64,000 nucleotides of DNA from Sphingomonadales bacterium Ga0077559 (GTDB lineage Bacteria > Pseudomonadota > Alphaproteobacteria > Sphingomonadales > Sphingomonadaceae), in the NCBI GenBank assembly GCA_001464315.1, contig LNFK01000034.1, positions 40,428 to 104,427 on the forward strand. The letters run 5' to 3'. The position numbers were made by a program, and so were the translations under genes. The first letter of the stretch is position 1, and each line of letters starts with the position of its first letter. Of the stretch, positions 56,121-64,000 are shown one piece after another. Under the pieces are notes generated by a model that was not told the DNA's origin, made no database searches, and saw nothing but the letters and a program-made list of their open reading frames with translations.

Positions 56121-56443
56121 CGGCCGGTGCTCCGGATTTCGTCCCATCGTTCGAGCTCGTAAGCGATCGATGCCTCGACAAGCCGTTCCCAGAAATCGGC
56201 AACAAGCGTTACCGAAACGCCAGATTGCTCCGCCTGCGCAACAGCATTGCCAATGACCTCTGATTTACGCGCTTCATCGCGCACCGTTTCCCGGTCGGTC
56301 TTGATCCGCGCCGCTGCGTCCATATAGGTAAAGCGCCGCGCAAGCAGCGCCACCAGATCGCGGTCGATGGCATCAACGCCTTCGCGCACCTGCGCCATGT
56401 TGCTGCAATTTGCGGGGCTTATTGGCCGAATGCTTTCCGTCAT
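56117..56443 (-). CDS. Chorismate mutase, AroQ type
   Basis: Converts chorismate to prephenate for Phe/Tyr synthesis. The all-helical fold is seen from VREGVDAIDRDLVALLARRFTYMDAAARIK, where the Arg, Asp and Lys are active-site residues, through VREGVD-like periodicity to VADFWERLVEASIAYEL. Length 108, a stand-alone domain like PchB but without isochorismate-specific context. Confidence 0.87.
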   Translation of the reverse strand: MTESIRPISPANCSNMAQVREGVDAIDRDLVALLARRFTYMDAAARIKTDRETVRDEARKSEVIGNAVAQAEQSGVSVTLVADFWERLVEASIAYELERWDEIRSTGR

Positions 56444-56623
56444 GGCCGCGCGTTTAGAAAGTGTGCATGATAAAGTCGAGCGCGATGTTGACTTATCGGC
56501 CCAACCCCGCCATAGGCCCGCCTTCGCAATCGACCCTGCACCCCGGTGAAGCAGGTGTCCGGCCCATCCAGCATGGCTCGCGCGGTACCGGGAGTAACGT
56601 TGTTAGCAAATTGGAGACACATT

Positions 56624-57238
56624 ATGTCGATGCGCAAAAGCTCGAAGTATAAACTTGACCGCCGGATGGGTGAAAATATCTGGGGTCGCCCGAAATCACC
56701 CGTCAACAAGCGTGAATATGGCCCCGGTCAGCATGGCCAGCGCCGCAAGGGCAAACTGAGCGATTACGGCATTCAGCTGCGCGCCAAGCAAAAGCTCAAG
56801 GGCTATTATGGCGACGTCACCGAAAAGCAGTTCAAACGCGCTTATCAGGAAGCCAGCAACATGAAGGGCGATACGTCGCAGAACCTGATTGGTCTGCTTG
56901 AACGCCGTCTCGACATGGTTGTTTACCGCGCCAAGTTCGCGCCAACGATTTTCGCTGCGCGCCAGATCGTCAGCCACGGTCACATCCGCGTCAACGGCGT
57001 GAAGTGCAACATCGCCAGCCGTCAGGTCGCTGTCGGCGACGTCATCAGCCTGGGCAACAAGGCCAAGGAAATGGCACTCGTCATCGAAGCCCAGGGCCTC
57101 GCCGAGCGCGACATTCCTGAATATGTCGCCGTAGACGGCAACGACAAGGTCACCTTCGCGCGCATCCCGACGCTCGACGAAGTGCCTTACCCTGTCAAGA
57201 TGGAACCAAATCTGGTCGTCGAATTCTATTCGCGTTAA
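56624..57238 (+). CDS. rpsD: 30S ribosomal protein S4
   Basis: Primary 16S rRNA-binding protein. The start at 56624 ([20 protein letters not shown]) has GGAG upstream and gives the usual 204 residues; the track start at 56546 is too early. The S4 RNA-binding domain is [20 protein letters not shown], then [14 protein letters not shown]. It is a single gene ending in a strong terminator. Confidence 0.97.
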   Translation: MSMRKSSKYKLDRRMGENIWGRPKSPVNKREYGPGQHGQRRKGKLSDYGIQLRAKQKLKGYYGDVTEKQFKRAYQEASNMKGDTSQNLIGLLERRLDMVVYRAKFAPTIFAARQIVSHGHIRVNGVKCNIASRQVAVGDVISLGNKAKEMALVIEAQGLAERDIPEYVAVDGNDKVTFARIPTLDEVPYPVKMEPNLVVEFYSR

Positions 57239-57263
57239 TTCAGGCGTCAAAGCCAAAACAAAG

Positions 57264-57291
57264 AGGCGGTCCTGCGGGGCCGCCTTTTTTA
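57264..57291 (+). terminator. Intrinsic terminator after rpsD
   Basis: Nine-pair stem AGGCGGTCC/GGGCCGCCT with loop TGCG followed by TTTTTT. The T run merges with the stop codon of the convergent S9 peptidase gene. The preceding A-rich stretch could let it act on both strands. Confidence 0.9.
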
Positions 57292-59262
57292 TTTCATCTG
57301 CAGTTTCGCTTTGAGAAATTTAATGCTCTTCTCCAGCATTTCCGACCGTACGGCACTATCCTCAAGATAATGGTCCCGTTTCTTGTAAACAACCAGCTCC
57401 GGTGCCTTGCCCGCGTCGCGTAACTGATCGGCCATGAATTTCGACTGACTGACGTCGACGTTTAGATCGACGTCGCCGTGAAACATCAGCACCGGTGCTG
57501 CGATTTTGCCAGCGTTGCGCGCAGGCGATCCCTCTACGATATGCGGTCCGGATCCTATAAAATCCCGCGTGACCCGGTAGCTCATATAGTTGCGGTCGTC
57601 CTCTTTCAGCTTTGCGAGGTCAGTAACCGGTGCCACCGCGACAATTGCCTTGAACAACCCAGGGTCCTCCACACCTGATTGCAGTGCCGCATAGCCGCCG
57701 TAGGACCAGCCGAAAATCGCAATCTTGTCGGCCGAGGCAATGCCTTCGGATATCAACCAGTGCCCGCTGTCGTTGACGTCGCCAATCGCTGTTTTCCATG
57801 ACTGAAAGCCGTTTTGCCGATACCAATCGTCGCCAGAGCCTGATGATCCGCGATAATTGGGTTGCAGCACCGCAAAGCCCTGATGCGCGAAATATTGCGC
57901 CAGCCAATCGAAGCCCCATTCGTCGCGTGCACTCGGCCCGCCATGCGGCATAACGATCGCTGGCAGCCCCTTGCCGGTGCTTCCGACCGGCAAAGTGAGA
58001 TATCCAGGAATCATAGTTCCGTCGGCCGCTTTCAGACTAACCGGTTTGACCGGAGCGAGCGTATATCCTGCGAGTTCAGGTCGGCTTGCGAACAGCGAGC
58101 CCACTTTTTTGGTTGCCTTGTCGAACAGATAATATTGGCCCGGATTGGTGTCACTCCCCGCCCACACGATAAGCTTCTGCTCGTCGGCGCTCATCCCGCC
58201 GAAATACACCATCTCGGCATTAGGAAGTGCTTTGGAAAGCGACGCGGCCAATTTCTTAAGTTCAGTATCGAAATATACAGCTTGCCGTTTTTCGGTGGCA
58301 AAGCTGAAACCGACGACGCGATTTTTGCGGCCCAACGTAATCAGGCTGTCCACATCGACATCGGGGCGACTGAAGATTTTTGTTTTGACAAGGCTGGTGT
58401 CAAGCTGGACCTTATAGAGCGCCAAGCGGCCCTCAAATTTTTCAAAGCCATAAGCTGCGTTTTCAACAGGATCGACCGAATAAGGATTGAAACCTATATT
58501 TGCGGTGAAATCATATTCGCCGAAAGGCTGCCAGTCATTTTGCCCTGCGGGCCGGTACATGTAGCGCCTTATGCCGCTGTCATAGCCGGCAGCGGTTTTC
58601 ATTACACCCATCATGCGTACATTGCCGAGTCCGTCGCTGATATATTCGGTCGCTAAACGCGTTGGCTTTACAACGGTTTTGGTCGCGAGCGTGCGTGTAT
58701 CGACTCGATCGACCCCATAACCTTCGTCCGTTTTTGCGATCAATGAGCCGATTTTTTCCTCAGGCACATGCGAGCGGCCGAGCAAGACAGCCCCGTCATC
58801 CCCCGGCAGCAAATCGATCAGATTGCCCCCGAAATTGGAAAAATATTGGGCATTGTTTCCTTGGCGGATAGATACCAATTTAACCCCAGTACCATCTGCA
58901 TTGATCGCCAAAAGCCGATTGACCGATACCCATTCATTGGCATCGGGCAAAATCATCCGCACGTTGCAAATTAGCCGGTCATTCGACACCCATTCGCAAT
59001 AGGACAGACGTTCGGGGTCACCCGAAGCGGAAAGTGCCGGTTTCGCAATGCCGCCATTTGCAATATCAACGGTGAATAACGTGCTTCCCTGCCCATCGGC
59101 TGAAACAATATAGGCAACCTTGTTACCGTCGGGAGAAAGCGACACATGCTCGATACCTTGGCGCGCACCAAATGCGGCGGCAGATTTTTCTTGAGCTGAC
59201 AAAGACACGGGCAAGGAAATTGCCAAAAGAATAACAAGAAATCGTATGATTTTGCTCCCCAA
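57289..59262 (-). CDS. Exported S9 family (prolyl oligopeptidase-like) serine peptidase
   Basis: A signal peptide (RFLVILLAISLPVSLSAQ) and a beta-propeller region (residues about 25-400) precede an alpha/beta hydrolase domain. The nucleophile is in IFGWSYGGYAALQSG, the acid in MFHGDVDLNVDVSQS and the histidine in YKKRDHYLED. The most plausible start is the TTG at 59262, directly before the signal peptide; the track start at 59355 adds a non-signal leader. Length about 657. It probably cleaves peptides in the periplasm. Confidence 0.88.
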   Translation of the reverse strand: MGSKIIRFLVILLAISLPVSLSAQEKSAAAFGARQGIEHVSLSPDGNKVAYIVSADGQGSTLFTVDIANGGIAKPALSASGDPERLSYCEWVSNDRLICNVRMILPDANEWVSVNRLLAINADGTGVKLVSIRQGNNAQYFSNFGGNLIDLLPGDDGAVLLGRSHVPEEKIGSLIAKTDEGYGVDRVDTRTLATKTVVKPTRLATEYISDGLGNVRMMGVMKTAAGYDSGIRRYMYRPAGQNDWQPFGEYDFTANIGFNPYSVDPVENAAYGFEKFEGRLALYKVQLDTSLVKTKIFSRPDVDVDSLITLGRKNRVVGFSFATEKRQAVYFDTELKKLAASLSKALPNAEMVYFGGMSADEQKLIVWAGSDTNPGQYYLFDKATKKVGSLFASRPELAGYTLAPVKPVSLKAADGTMIPGYLTLPVGSTGKGLPAIVMPHGGPSARDEWGFDWLAQYFAHQGFAVLQPNYRGSSGSGDDWYRQNGFQSWKTAIGDVNDSGHWLISEGIASADKIAIFGWSYGGYAALQSGVEDPGLFKAIVAVAPVTDLAKLKEDDRNYMSYRVTRDFIGSGPHIVEGSPARNAGKIAAPVLMFHGDVDLNVDVSQSKFMADQLRDAGKAPELVVYKKRDHYLEDSAVRSEMLEKSIKFLKAKLQMK

Positions 59263-59637
59263 ACCCGAAGTATAGATATGAAACCAACAGTTTGGGGAGG
59301 CAAGTCGAAAATGTTTAACGCAGTCGCAATGTTGTAAATAGTCAATCAGAATCACACGTTACATCGCTAACCTCTAATCACTGTAGGAGCCTGCAATCAG
59401 CCATATCCAATTCGGCGTTTAAGGTGTTCTCCGCAGATCTTTGATCGCCTTTGGTACCAACAAGCTCAGGACATGCTTGATGTGACTTTCCGCGCAGGCT
59501 TGTAGGATGGCTCTTCCACCCCGCAGAGTTACCTTGCGCAGATTTCGGGGGCTTTTGACCTCCAGACCCTTTTTCATTTGAGCCTGTCCGCGCGCTCTGG
59601 CAGGGTACGCAACTATATTTCCCTATAGGAGAATCAT
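59263..59637. other. Intergenic region between the S9 and M28 peptidase genes
   Basis: 375 bases between two divergently transcribed genes. It must hold both promoters. A minus-strand ORF of 52 codons (59419-59577, beginning MKKGLEVKSPRNL and rich in Arg/Lys) is visible, but it has no clear ribosome binding site and no family I recognise. A good AGGAG precedes the M28 ATG at 59638. Confidence 0.5.
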
Positions 59638-61323
59638 ATGCGCATCCTGACGCTTGCTCTGGTTTCGGCGCTCGCGCTGACGGCTTGCAAAAAAACCGAT
59701 GAAAAGGTCGAAGCTCCTGGCGTCGAAACAGCGATATCTAGTGAGTTGGCCGTTCCCGAACTGTCCGAGGCGACGATGAAGGAAGTGACCAAAGAGCTTT
59801 CGCTGGACAGCTATGAAGGCCGCGCGCCGGGATCGGCAGGCGAGGAAAAGACCGTCAACTATCTGATCGAAAAGTTCAAAGCGGCAGGGCTCGAACCCGG
59901 CAACGGGACAAGCTGGACACAGGATGTACCGCTGGTTGAAATTCTCGCCAAGAATGTCTCGGCGCTCAGCATAGCCGACAAAAAGGGCAAGGCGATGTCC
60001 TTTGCCTATGGCAGCGAATTCGTTGTCGGTAGCTACCGCGAGACACCGAAGACCGAGGTCAAGGCAAGCGAAATGGTGTTTGTCGGTCACGGCATTGTTG
60101 CCCCTGAAAAAGGCTGGAACGATTATGCAGGCGTCGACGTCAAGGGCAAGACCGTTGTTATCATGGTCAACGATCCCGATTTCGACAGCGAAGGCCTCGA
60201 TGGCCCCTTCGGCGGCAAGGCGATGACCTATTATGGCCGCTGGACCTATAAATATGAAGAAGCCGCAAAGCAGGGTGCCGCGGCTGTGCTCATCATCCAC
60301 GATGACGCGCCAGCCGCTTATGGCTGGAATGTCGTCAATTCGAGCTGGACCGGCGCACAGTTCCTCGCCCAATCGAAAGACGGCGGCAAATCGCAGACGC
60401 TGGCAAATGGCTGGATCCAGAAGGGCGTAGCGAAAGAGATTTTCGCCGCCGCTGGACAGGATCTCGACAAGCAGATGACCGCCGCCAAAGCGAAGGGCTT
60501 CAAGGCGGTCCCTCTGGGCCTGACGGCCTCGATGTCATTCGATAACGAGATCAGCCGGAAGAACAGCCGGAATGTCCTCGGTATTATCAAAGGCGCGAAA
60601 CGGCCCGACGAATATGTGCTCTACACCGCGCACTGGGACCATCTAGGTATTTGCACTCCAGTCGATGGCGATGAAATTTGCAATGGCGCAATCGATAATG
60701 CCACGGGAACGGCGGCGCTGGTCGCACTGGCCGAAGGCTTTAAGAAAGCCGGTGCGCCCGACCGTAGTGTTGTGTTTCTAGCCGTAACAGCCGAGGAATC
60801 AGGCCTACTCGGCTCAAAATATTATGCAGAAAATCCGGTTTATCCGCTCGGCCAGACGGTAGGCGGCGTCAACATGGATGCCTTCTCAATGGCTGGACCT
60901 GCCAAGAATCTGACCGTCATCGGTAAAGGCAAGTCGCAGCTCGATGATTATCTGGGCGCAGCGGCAATAGCCGAAGGTCGCACACCCGAAATGGAACCCA
61001 CACCTGAAAAGGGCTTCTATTACCGCTCCGATCATTTCAGCTTCGCCAAATTGGGCGTGCCGATGGTGTATTTCGAAGGAGGCGATGATCTGGTGACCGG
61101 CGGCAAAGAAGCCGCGAAAAAGATCGCCGAGGAGTATGAGAAGAACGCCTATCACAGCCCGAAGGACGAATTTAACGACGCTTGGGATTGGTCGGGCGTG
61201 ATGGCTGACCTGCGGCTCTATTACCGCGTCGGACGCATGCTGGCGATGACCGAAGCCTGGCCGAACTGGAACGAAGGCGACGAATTCCGCGCCATTCGTG
61301 ACAAGAGCCGGGCGGCGAAGTAA
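59638..61323 (+). CDS. M28 family zinc peptidase lipoprotein
   Basis: Secreted lipoprotein peptidase of 561 residues: lipobox ALALTAC, then a protease-associated (PA) domain insertion (about residues 150-270), then the M28 core. Zinc ligands and the catalytic acid are in YTAHWDHLGI, NGAIDNATGTAAL, LAVTAEESGLLGS, NMDAFSMAG and YRSDHFSFAKLGVP. It is probably an aminopeptidase at the cell envelope. aguA follows seven bases after its stop. Confidence 0.93.
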   Translation: MRILTLALVSALALTACKKTDEKVEAPGVETAISSELAVPELSEATMKEVTKELSLDSYEGRAPGSAGEEKTVNYLIEKFKAAGLEPGNGTSWTQDVPLVEILAKNVSALSIADKKGKAMSFAYGSEFVVGSYRETPKTEVKASEMVFVGHGIVAPEKGWNDYAGVDVKGKTVVIMVNDPDFDSEGLDGPFGGKAMTYYGRWTYKYEEAAKQGAAAVLIIHDDAPAAYGWNVVNSSWTGAQFLAQSKDGGKSQTLANGWIQKGVAKEIFAAAGQDLDKQMTAAKAKGFKAVPLGLTASMSFDNEISRKNSRNVLGIIKGAKRPDEYVLYTAHWDHLGICTPVDGDEICNGAIDNATGTAALVALAEGFKKAGAPDRSVVFLAVTAEESGLLGSKYYAENPVYPLGQTVGGVNMDAFSMAGPAKNLTVIGKGKSQLDDYLGAAAIAEGRTPEMEPTPEKGFYYRSDHFSFAKLGVPMVYFEGGDDLVTGGKEAAKKIAEEYEKNAYHSPKDEFNDAWDWSGVMADLRLYYRVGRMLAMTEAWPNWNEGDEFRAIRDKSRAAK

Positions 61324-61329
61324 TCGGTC

Positions 61330-62310
61330 ATGACCTTCCGAATGCCCGCCGAATGGGAACCGCATGAACGCGTCTGGATCGGCTTTCCAAGCTTTGCCGA
61401 TTATTGGGGTAAACCATTGGCGGAGGCGCAGCGACAGATCGCGGCGTTTGCCAATGCGGTCCACGACAGCGGCGCTGGTGAAGCCGTCCACCTGATCGCG
61501 GGCAACGCCGATGCGGCAGCGTTGGCGTGCGATTTGGTCGACGAAGGTGTGATCGTTGAACAGCGTAACATCGGTGACATCTGGTTGCGCGACACTGGCT
61601 GCATCATTGTCAAAGACGGCACGCAGCGGATAGCGCGTAATTTCGGCTTCAACGGCTGGGGCGGTCGCTTTGATTATGCGGGTGACCAAAGCATTGGTTT
61701 GGAGCTAGCGCAAGCTGCGGAACTGTCGGTGCGTGACTGCGACTGGATACTAGAGGGCGGTTCGATTGATGTTGATGGCGAAGGCGCCGCCGTTACAACC
61801 GTAGATTGCCTGCTCAACCCGAACCGGAATGCATCGCTTGACAAGGTGCAAATTGAGGCGCGGTTGCGCAGCGACCTTGGCATCGAACGTCTGCTATGGC
61901 TCGGCGACGGCTTGGGCAATGATCACACCGATGGCCATGTTGATAATCTGGCCCGCTTTGTCGGCGCGAACCATCTGATCATTCCTGAAGCCCGCGACGC
62001 CGATGACCCCAATGCCGCCGTCTACGCCGATGCCCATCAGCGCGCGGAGGCCTTCGGATGCAAGGTCACCGCCCTGCCCTCGGTCGGACGGTTCGAGCAA
62101 AATGGCGAGGCCGTCCCAGCGAGTTACATGAACTTCTATATAGGAAACAGCGCGGTAATTGTCCCGATCTATGGCAGCCGCCACGACGATAATGCGCTGG
62201 CCGAACTTGCCTTGCTATTTCCAAACCACAAGATAGTCGGCCTCCCCGCCGACGCTGTTCTGACTGGCGGCGGTAGCTTCCATTGTTCGAGCCAGCAGGC
62301 ACCGCTTTGA
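61330..62310 (+). CDS. aguA: Agmatine deiminase
   Basis: Converts agmatine to N-carbamoylputrescine and ammonia. The family pattern MPAEWEPHERVWIGFP opens the protein; active-site residues are in NIGDIWLRDTG, LEGGSIDVDGEG and DGLGNDHTDGHVDN, and the nucleophilic cysteine is in GGGSFHCSSQQ near the C-terminus. Length 326. Its partner aguB begins 1.3 kb downstream on the same strand. Confidence 0.95.
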   Translation: MTFRMPAEWEPHERVWIGFPSFADYWGKPLAEAQRQIAAFANAVHDSGAGEAVHLIAGNADAAALACDLVDEGVIVEQRNIGDIWLRDTGCIIVKDGTQRIARNFGFNGWGGRFDYAGDQSIGLELAQAAELSVRDCDWILEGGSIDVDGEGAAVTTVDCLLNPNRNASLDKVQIEARLRSDLGIERLLWLGDGLGNDHTDGHVDNLARFVGANHLIIPEARDADDPNAAVYADAHQRAEAFGCKVTALPSVGRFEQNGEAVPASYMNFYIGNSAVIVPIYGSRHDDNALAELALLFPNHKIVGLPADAVLTGGGSFHCSSQQAPL

Positions 62311-62376
62311 CCGTATTGGCAAAGTCAGATCTGCGCGCCATATACTAGCCGTCCAACAGAGAGGAAAATCACCCCC

Positions 62377-63237
62377 ATGAAGAAACTCATTTTACTCGCC
62401 CTCGCCGCCACCGCGCTCACCGCGCCCGCCGCTGCCCAGCATGATGGCATGAGCAAGGCCGAGCACGACAAGATGCACAAAGAACATACCGAGCGGCTTG
62501 CAAAAATCCTTGCCGATCCAGCCCGCGCTGAAGACGCCAAGCGTGACAAATATCGCCAGCCTGCCAAAACTCTTGAATTCTTTCAGGTCCACCCTGACCA
62601 TGTCATCGGCGAATATGCACCGGGCGGCGAATGGTACACGCGTATCTTGGGCCGCTATGTCAACGAAAAGGGCAAGTTCACTGGCCTCTATTTCGGTACC
62701 AACACCCATTTCAGCGATAAGCAGAAGGAAGGCATCGCCGCTGGCGTGGTAAAATTCCCTGAGGATGTAGCTAAGGTAACCGGCCGCCCCGCAACTGACT
62801 TTTCCGCCTTTTCGCTCAGCAGCATGCCTGAGGGCGTCAAAGGCACTTATGACCGTATCCTGATAATGAGGATGATGCACAATCTGATGAATTGGAACAT
62901 TGCCGACGCCGAAATTAAGGCGATGCGCGACCTGCTCAAGCCAGACGGCATGATCGGTATTGAGCAACATCGTGCCAAAGCCGACGCGCCGTTCAGTTAT
63001 ACCAACGGCAGCAAAGGCTATGTACGCGAAGCCGATGTAATCAAGTTCATGGAAGTGAACGGTTTTGAGCTTGTTGGCAAAAGCGATGCCAATGCCAATC
63101 CGAAAGACAGCGCTAACTGGCCCGACGGCGTATGGACACTGCCACCAGCACTCCGCCTGAAAGAAGTCGACAAGGCGAAATATGAAGCCATCGGCGAAAC
63201 CGACCGGATGACTTTGTTGTTCAAGAAGCGGCCCTGA
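62377..63237 (+). CDS. Exported methyltransferase-like protein (COG4798 type)
   Basis: A signal peptide (LILLALAATALTAPAAAQ) heads a Rossmann-like domain that resembles class I SAM methyltransferases: motif I region VIGEYAPGGEWYTRIL, then a post-core YDRILIMRMMHNLM and LKPDGMIGIEQHRAK. The glycine motif is not canonical, and SAM is not expected in the periplasm, so real methyltransferase activity is doubtful. Length 286. It sits between aguA and aguB, but any functional link is inference. Confidence 0.78.
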   Translation: MKKLILLALAATALTAPAAAQHDGMSKAEHDKMHKEHTERLAKILADPARAEDAKRDKYRQPAKTLEFFQVHPDHVIGEYAPGGEWYTRILGRYVNEKGKFTGLYFGTNTHFSDKQKEGIAAGVVKFPEDVAKVTGRPATDFSAFSLSSMPEGVKGTYDRILIMRMMHNLMNWNIADAEIKAMRDLLKPDGMIGIEQHRAKADAPFSYTNGSKGYVREADVIKFMEVNGFELVGKSDANANPKDSANWPDGVWTLPPALRLKEVDKAKYEAIGETDRMTLLFKKRP

Positions 63238-63241
63238 TGCA

Positions 63242-63595
63242 TTGACGGCAGAGTTCATCACTCGCGCCCTGTTGTCGGGCCTTATCATCGCGGTGATCGC
63301 TTTGATCGGGCGAAAGGCTCCGGCAGCGGCGGCGTTGGTGGCCTCGCTGCCGCTAATTTCAATCCTCGGCATGATCTGGCTGTGGCGCGATACTGGCGAC
63401 AACGCGCTGCTTGCCAATCATGCCGAGGCGACATTCTGGTATGTACTCCCCAGCCTGCCGATGTTTCTGCTCATCCCGTGGATGTTGCGCAGTGGGTTCA
63501 GCTTCTGGCTGACGCTGGGCGCAGGCGTAGTCATGACATTCCTGCTCTACCTTGCCACAATCGGCATTGCCGCGCGTTTCGGTGTGCGGCTATAG
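63242..63595 (+). CDS. Small membrane protein, DUF3147-like
   Basis: A 117-residue protein with four hydrophobic segments: ALLSGLIIAVIALIG, AALVASLPLISILGMIWLW, ATFWYVLPSLPMFLLIPWML and FWLTLGAGVVMTFLLYLATI. The layout recalls DUF3147 proteins. The start is TTG, five bases after the preceding stop. Function unknown; it is likely to be cotranscribed with its neighbours. Confidence 0.7.
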   Translation: MTAEFITRALLSGLIIAVIALIGRKAPAAAALVASLPLISILGMIWLWRDTGDNALLANHAEATFWYVLPSLPMFLLIPWMLRSGFSFWLTLGAGVVMTFLLYLATIGIAARFGVRL

Positions 63596-63602
63596 CGACC
63601 CC

Positions 63603-64000
63603 ATGACCCGCAACATCACCGTCGCCGCCCTTCAATTGCCATTGGCTGGCAGCGAAGCCGAAAATATCGATGCCGTTTCCGACCTGGTCGCTGAGGCCGC
63701 AGCACAAGGCGCGCAGATTATTCTGCCTCCCGAACTTTTTTCCGGTCCCTATTTCTGCAAGACACAGGAAGAAGCGCATTTCGCCTTCGCCCGCCCGACG
63801 CTTGAACATCCATCGGTTCGCGCGATGGCAGAGCTTGCAAAGCAACTGGGTGTTGCCATTCCAACCAGCTTCTTCGAACGCGACGGTTCGCACTTTTACA
63901 ATACGCTCGCGATGATCGATGCGAACGGTGAAATCCTAGGCACCTATCGCAAGAGCCACATTCCCGATGGCCCCGGCTATCAGGAGAAATATTATTTCCG
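63603..64000 (+). CDS. aguB: N-carbamoylputrescine amidase (3' end outside window)
   Basis: Nitrilase-family enzyme completing agmatine conversion to putrescine. This frame is absent from the ORF track because it runs off the window. It reads MTRNITVAALQLPLAG, then IILPPELFSGPYFCK (catalytic Glu), VAIPTSFFERDG, and YRKSHIPDGPGYQEKYYF (catalytic Lys) at the window edge. The Glu and Lys are intact; the catalytic Cys lies beyond base 64000. The pairing with aguA supports the assignment. Confidence 0.92.
   Translation, partial: MTRNITVAALQLPLAGSEAENIDAVSDLVAEAAAQGAQIILPPELFSGPYFCKTQEEAHFAFARPTLEHPSVRAMAELAKQLGVAIPTSFFERDGSHFYNTLAMIDANGEILGTYRKSHIPDGPGYQEKYYF

Noticed and set aside
62392-63417. 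341-residue minus-strand ORF
   Set aside because: Antisense to the exported methyltransferase-like gene, which has a signal peptide, ribosome binding site and family motifs.
1-64000. CRISPR arrays, prophage, transposase genes
   Set aside because: No regularly spaced direct repeats, phage genes or transposase motifs were seen; the repeats found are single palindromic elements or short local repeats.

Overview
The window is chromosomal core DNA of an alphaproteobacterium, most probably a sphingomonad (Sphingomonadales, Sphingorhabdus/Sphingopyxis-like). The placement rests on the ChvG-HprK-RapZ-EIIA-HPr cluster, CckA next to recA, LexA-type GTTC-N7-GTTC boxes, a permuted two-piece tmRNA gene, several small sphingomonad-type exported proteins, and palindromic intergenic repeats of a kind common in these genomes. 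I see no rRNA, tRNA, prophage, insertion sequence or CRISPR array. Coding density is high, and genes are often joined by 1-4 base start/stop overlaps.

Layout. 1-4.5 kb: regulatory PTS operon (chvG 3' part, hprK, rapZ, EIIA, HPr, SpoU methyltransferase). 4.5-9.5 kb: META lipoprotein, rmuC with a LexA box, pssA-psd (phosphatidylethanolamine synthesis), icd. 9.6-14 kb: Kef-type antiporter convergent with alaS. 14.2-16 kb: a truncated exported protein, a GST and a ureohydrolase. 16-22 kb: recA with two LexA boxes, cckA, an M13 peptidase. 22-24 kb: DUF2062 protein, smpB, dapA. 24-27 kb: lytic transglycosylase, greB, a frameshifted gene. 27-31.5 kb: ppk2, aspS, rnd and an I78-type inhibitor. 31.5-35.8 kb: hdaA, a DUF2066-like protein, purM, a PurN-YjbR fusion, and a small secreted-protein gene broken by a stop. 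36-39 kb: ndk, a lipoprotein, holC, pepA. 39-44.8 kb: lptD-surA-pdxA-rsmA. 44.8-48.3 kb: an M20 hydrolase with astA and astB (arginine succinyltransferase route). 48.7-49.1 kb: ssrA. 49.1-51.5 kb: ferredoxin and two cysteine desulfurases. 51.6-57.2 kb: alpha/beta hydrolase, rpiB, glyA, zinc-ribbon protein, nrdR, trmJ, chorismate mutase, rpsD. 57.3-64 kb: S9 and M28 peptidases, then aguA, an exported methyltransferase-like protein, a small membrane protein and the start of aguB.

Themes. Arginine and polyamine nitrogen use recurs: a ureohydrolase, the AST start (astA, astB) with an M20 hydrolase that could stand in for a later step, and the agmatine-to-putrescine pair AguA/AguB. Trans-translation is represented by both smpB and ssrA, and DNA damage repair by recA and rmuC with matching operators. 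Outer-membrane assembly is covered by LptD and SurA.

I found no clear previously undescribed multi-gene system. The most notable items are the PurN-YjbR fusion, the permuted ssrA gene flanked by a three-copy short repeat, two copies of a roughly 107-bp palindromic element whose arms appear to supply the ribosome binding sites of purN and holC, the LexA boxes at recA and rmuC, the M20-astA-astB operon, and three decayed small genes.
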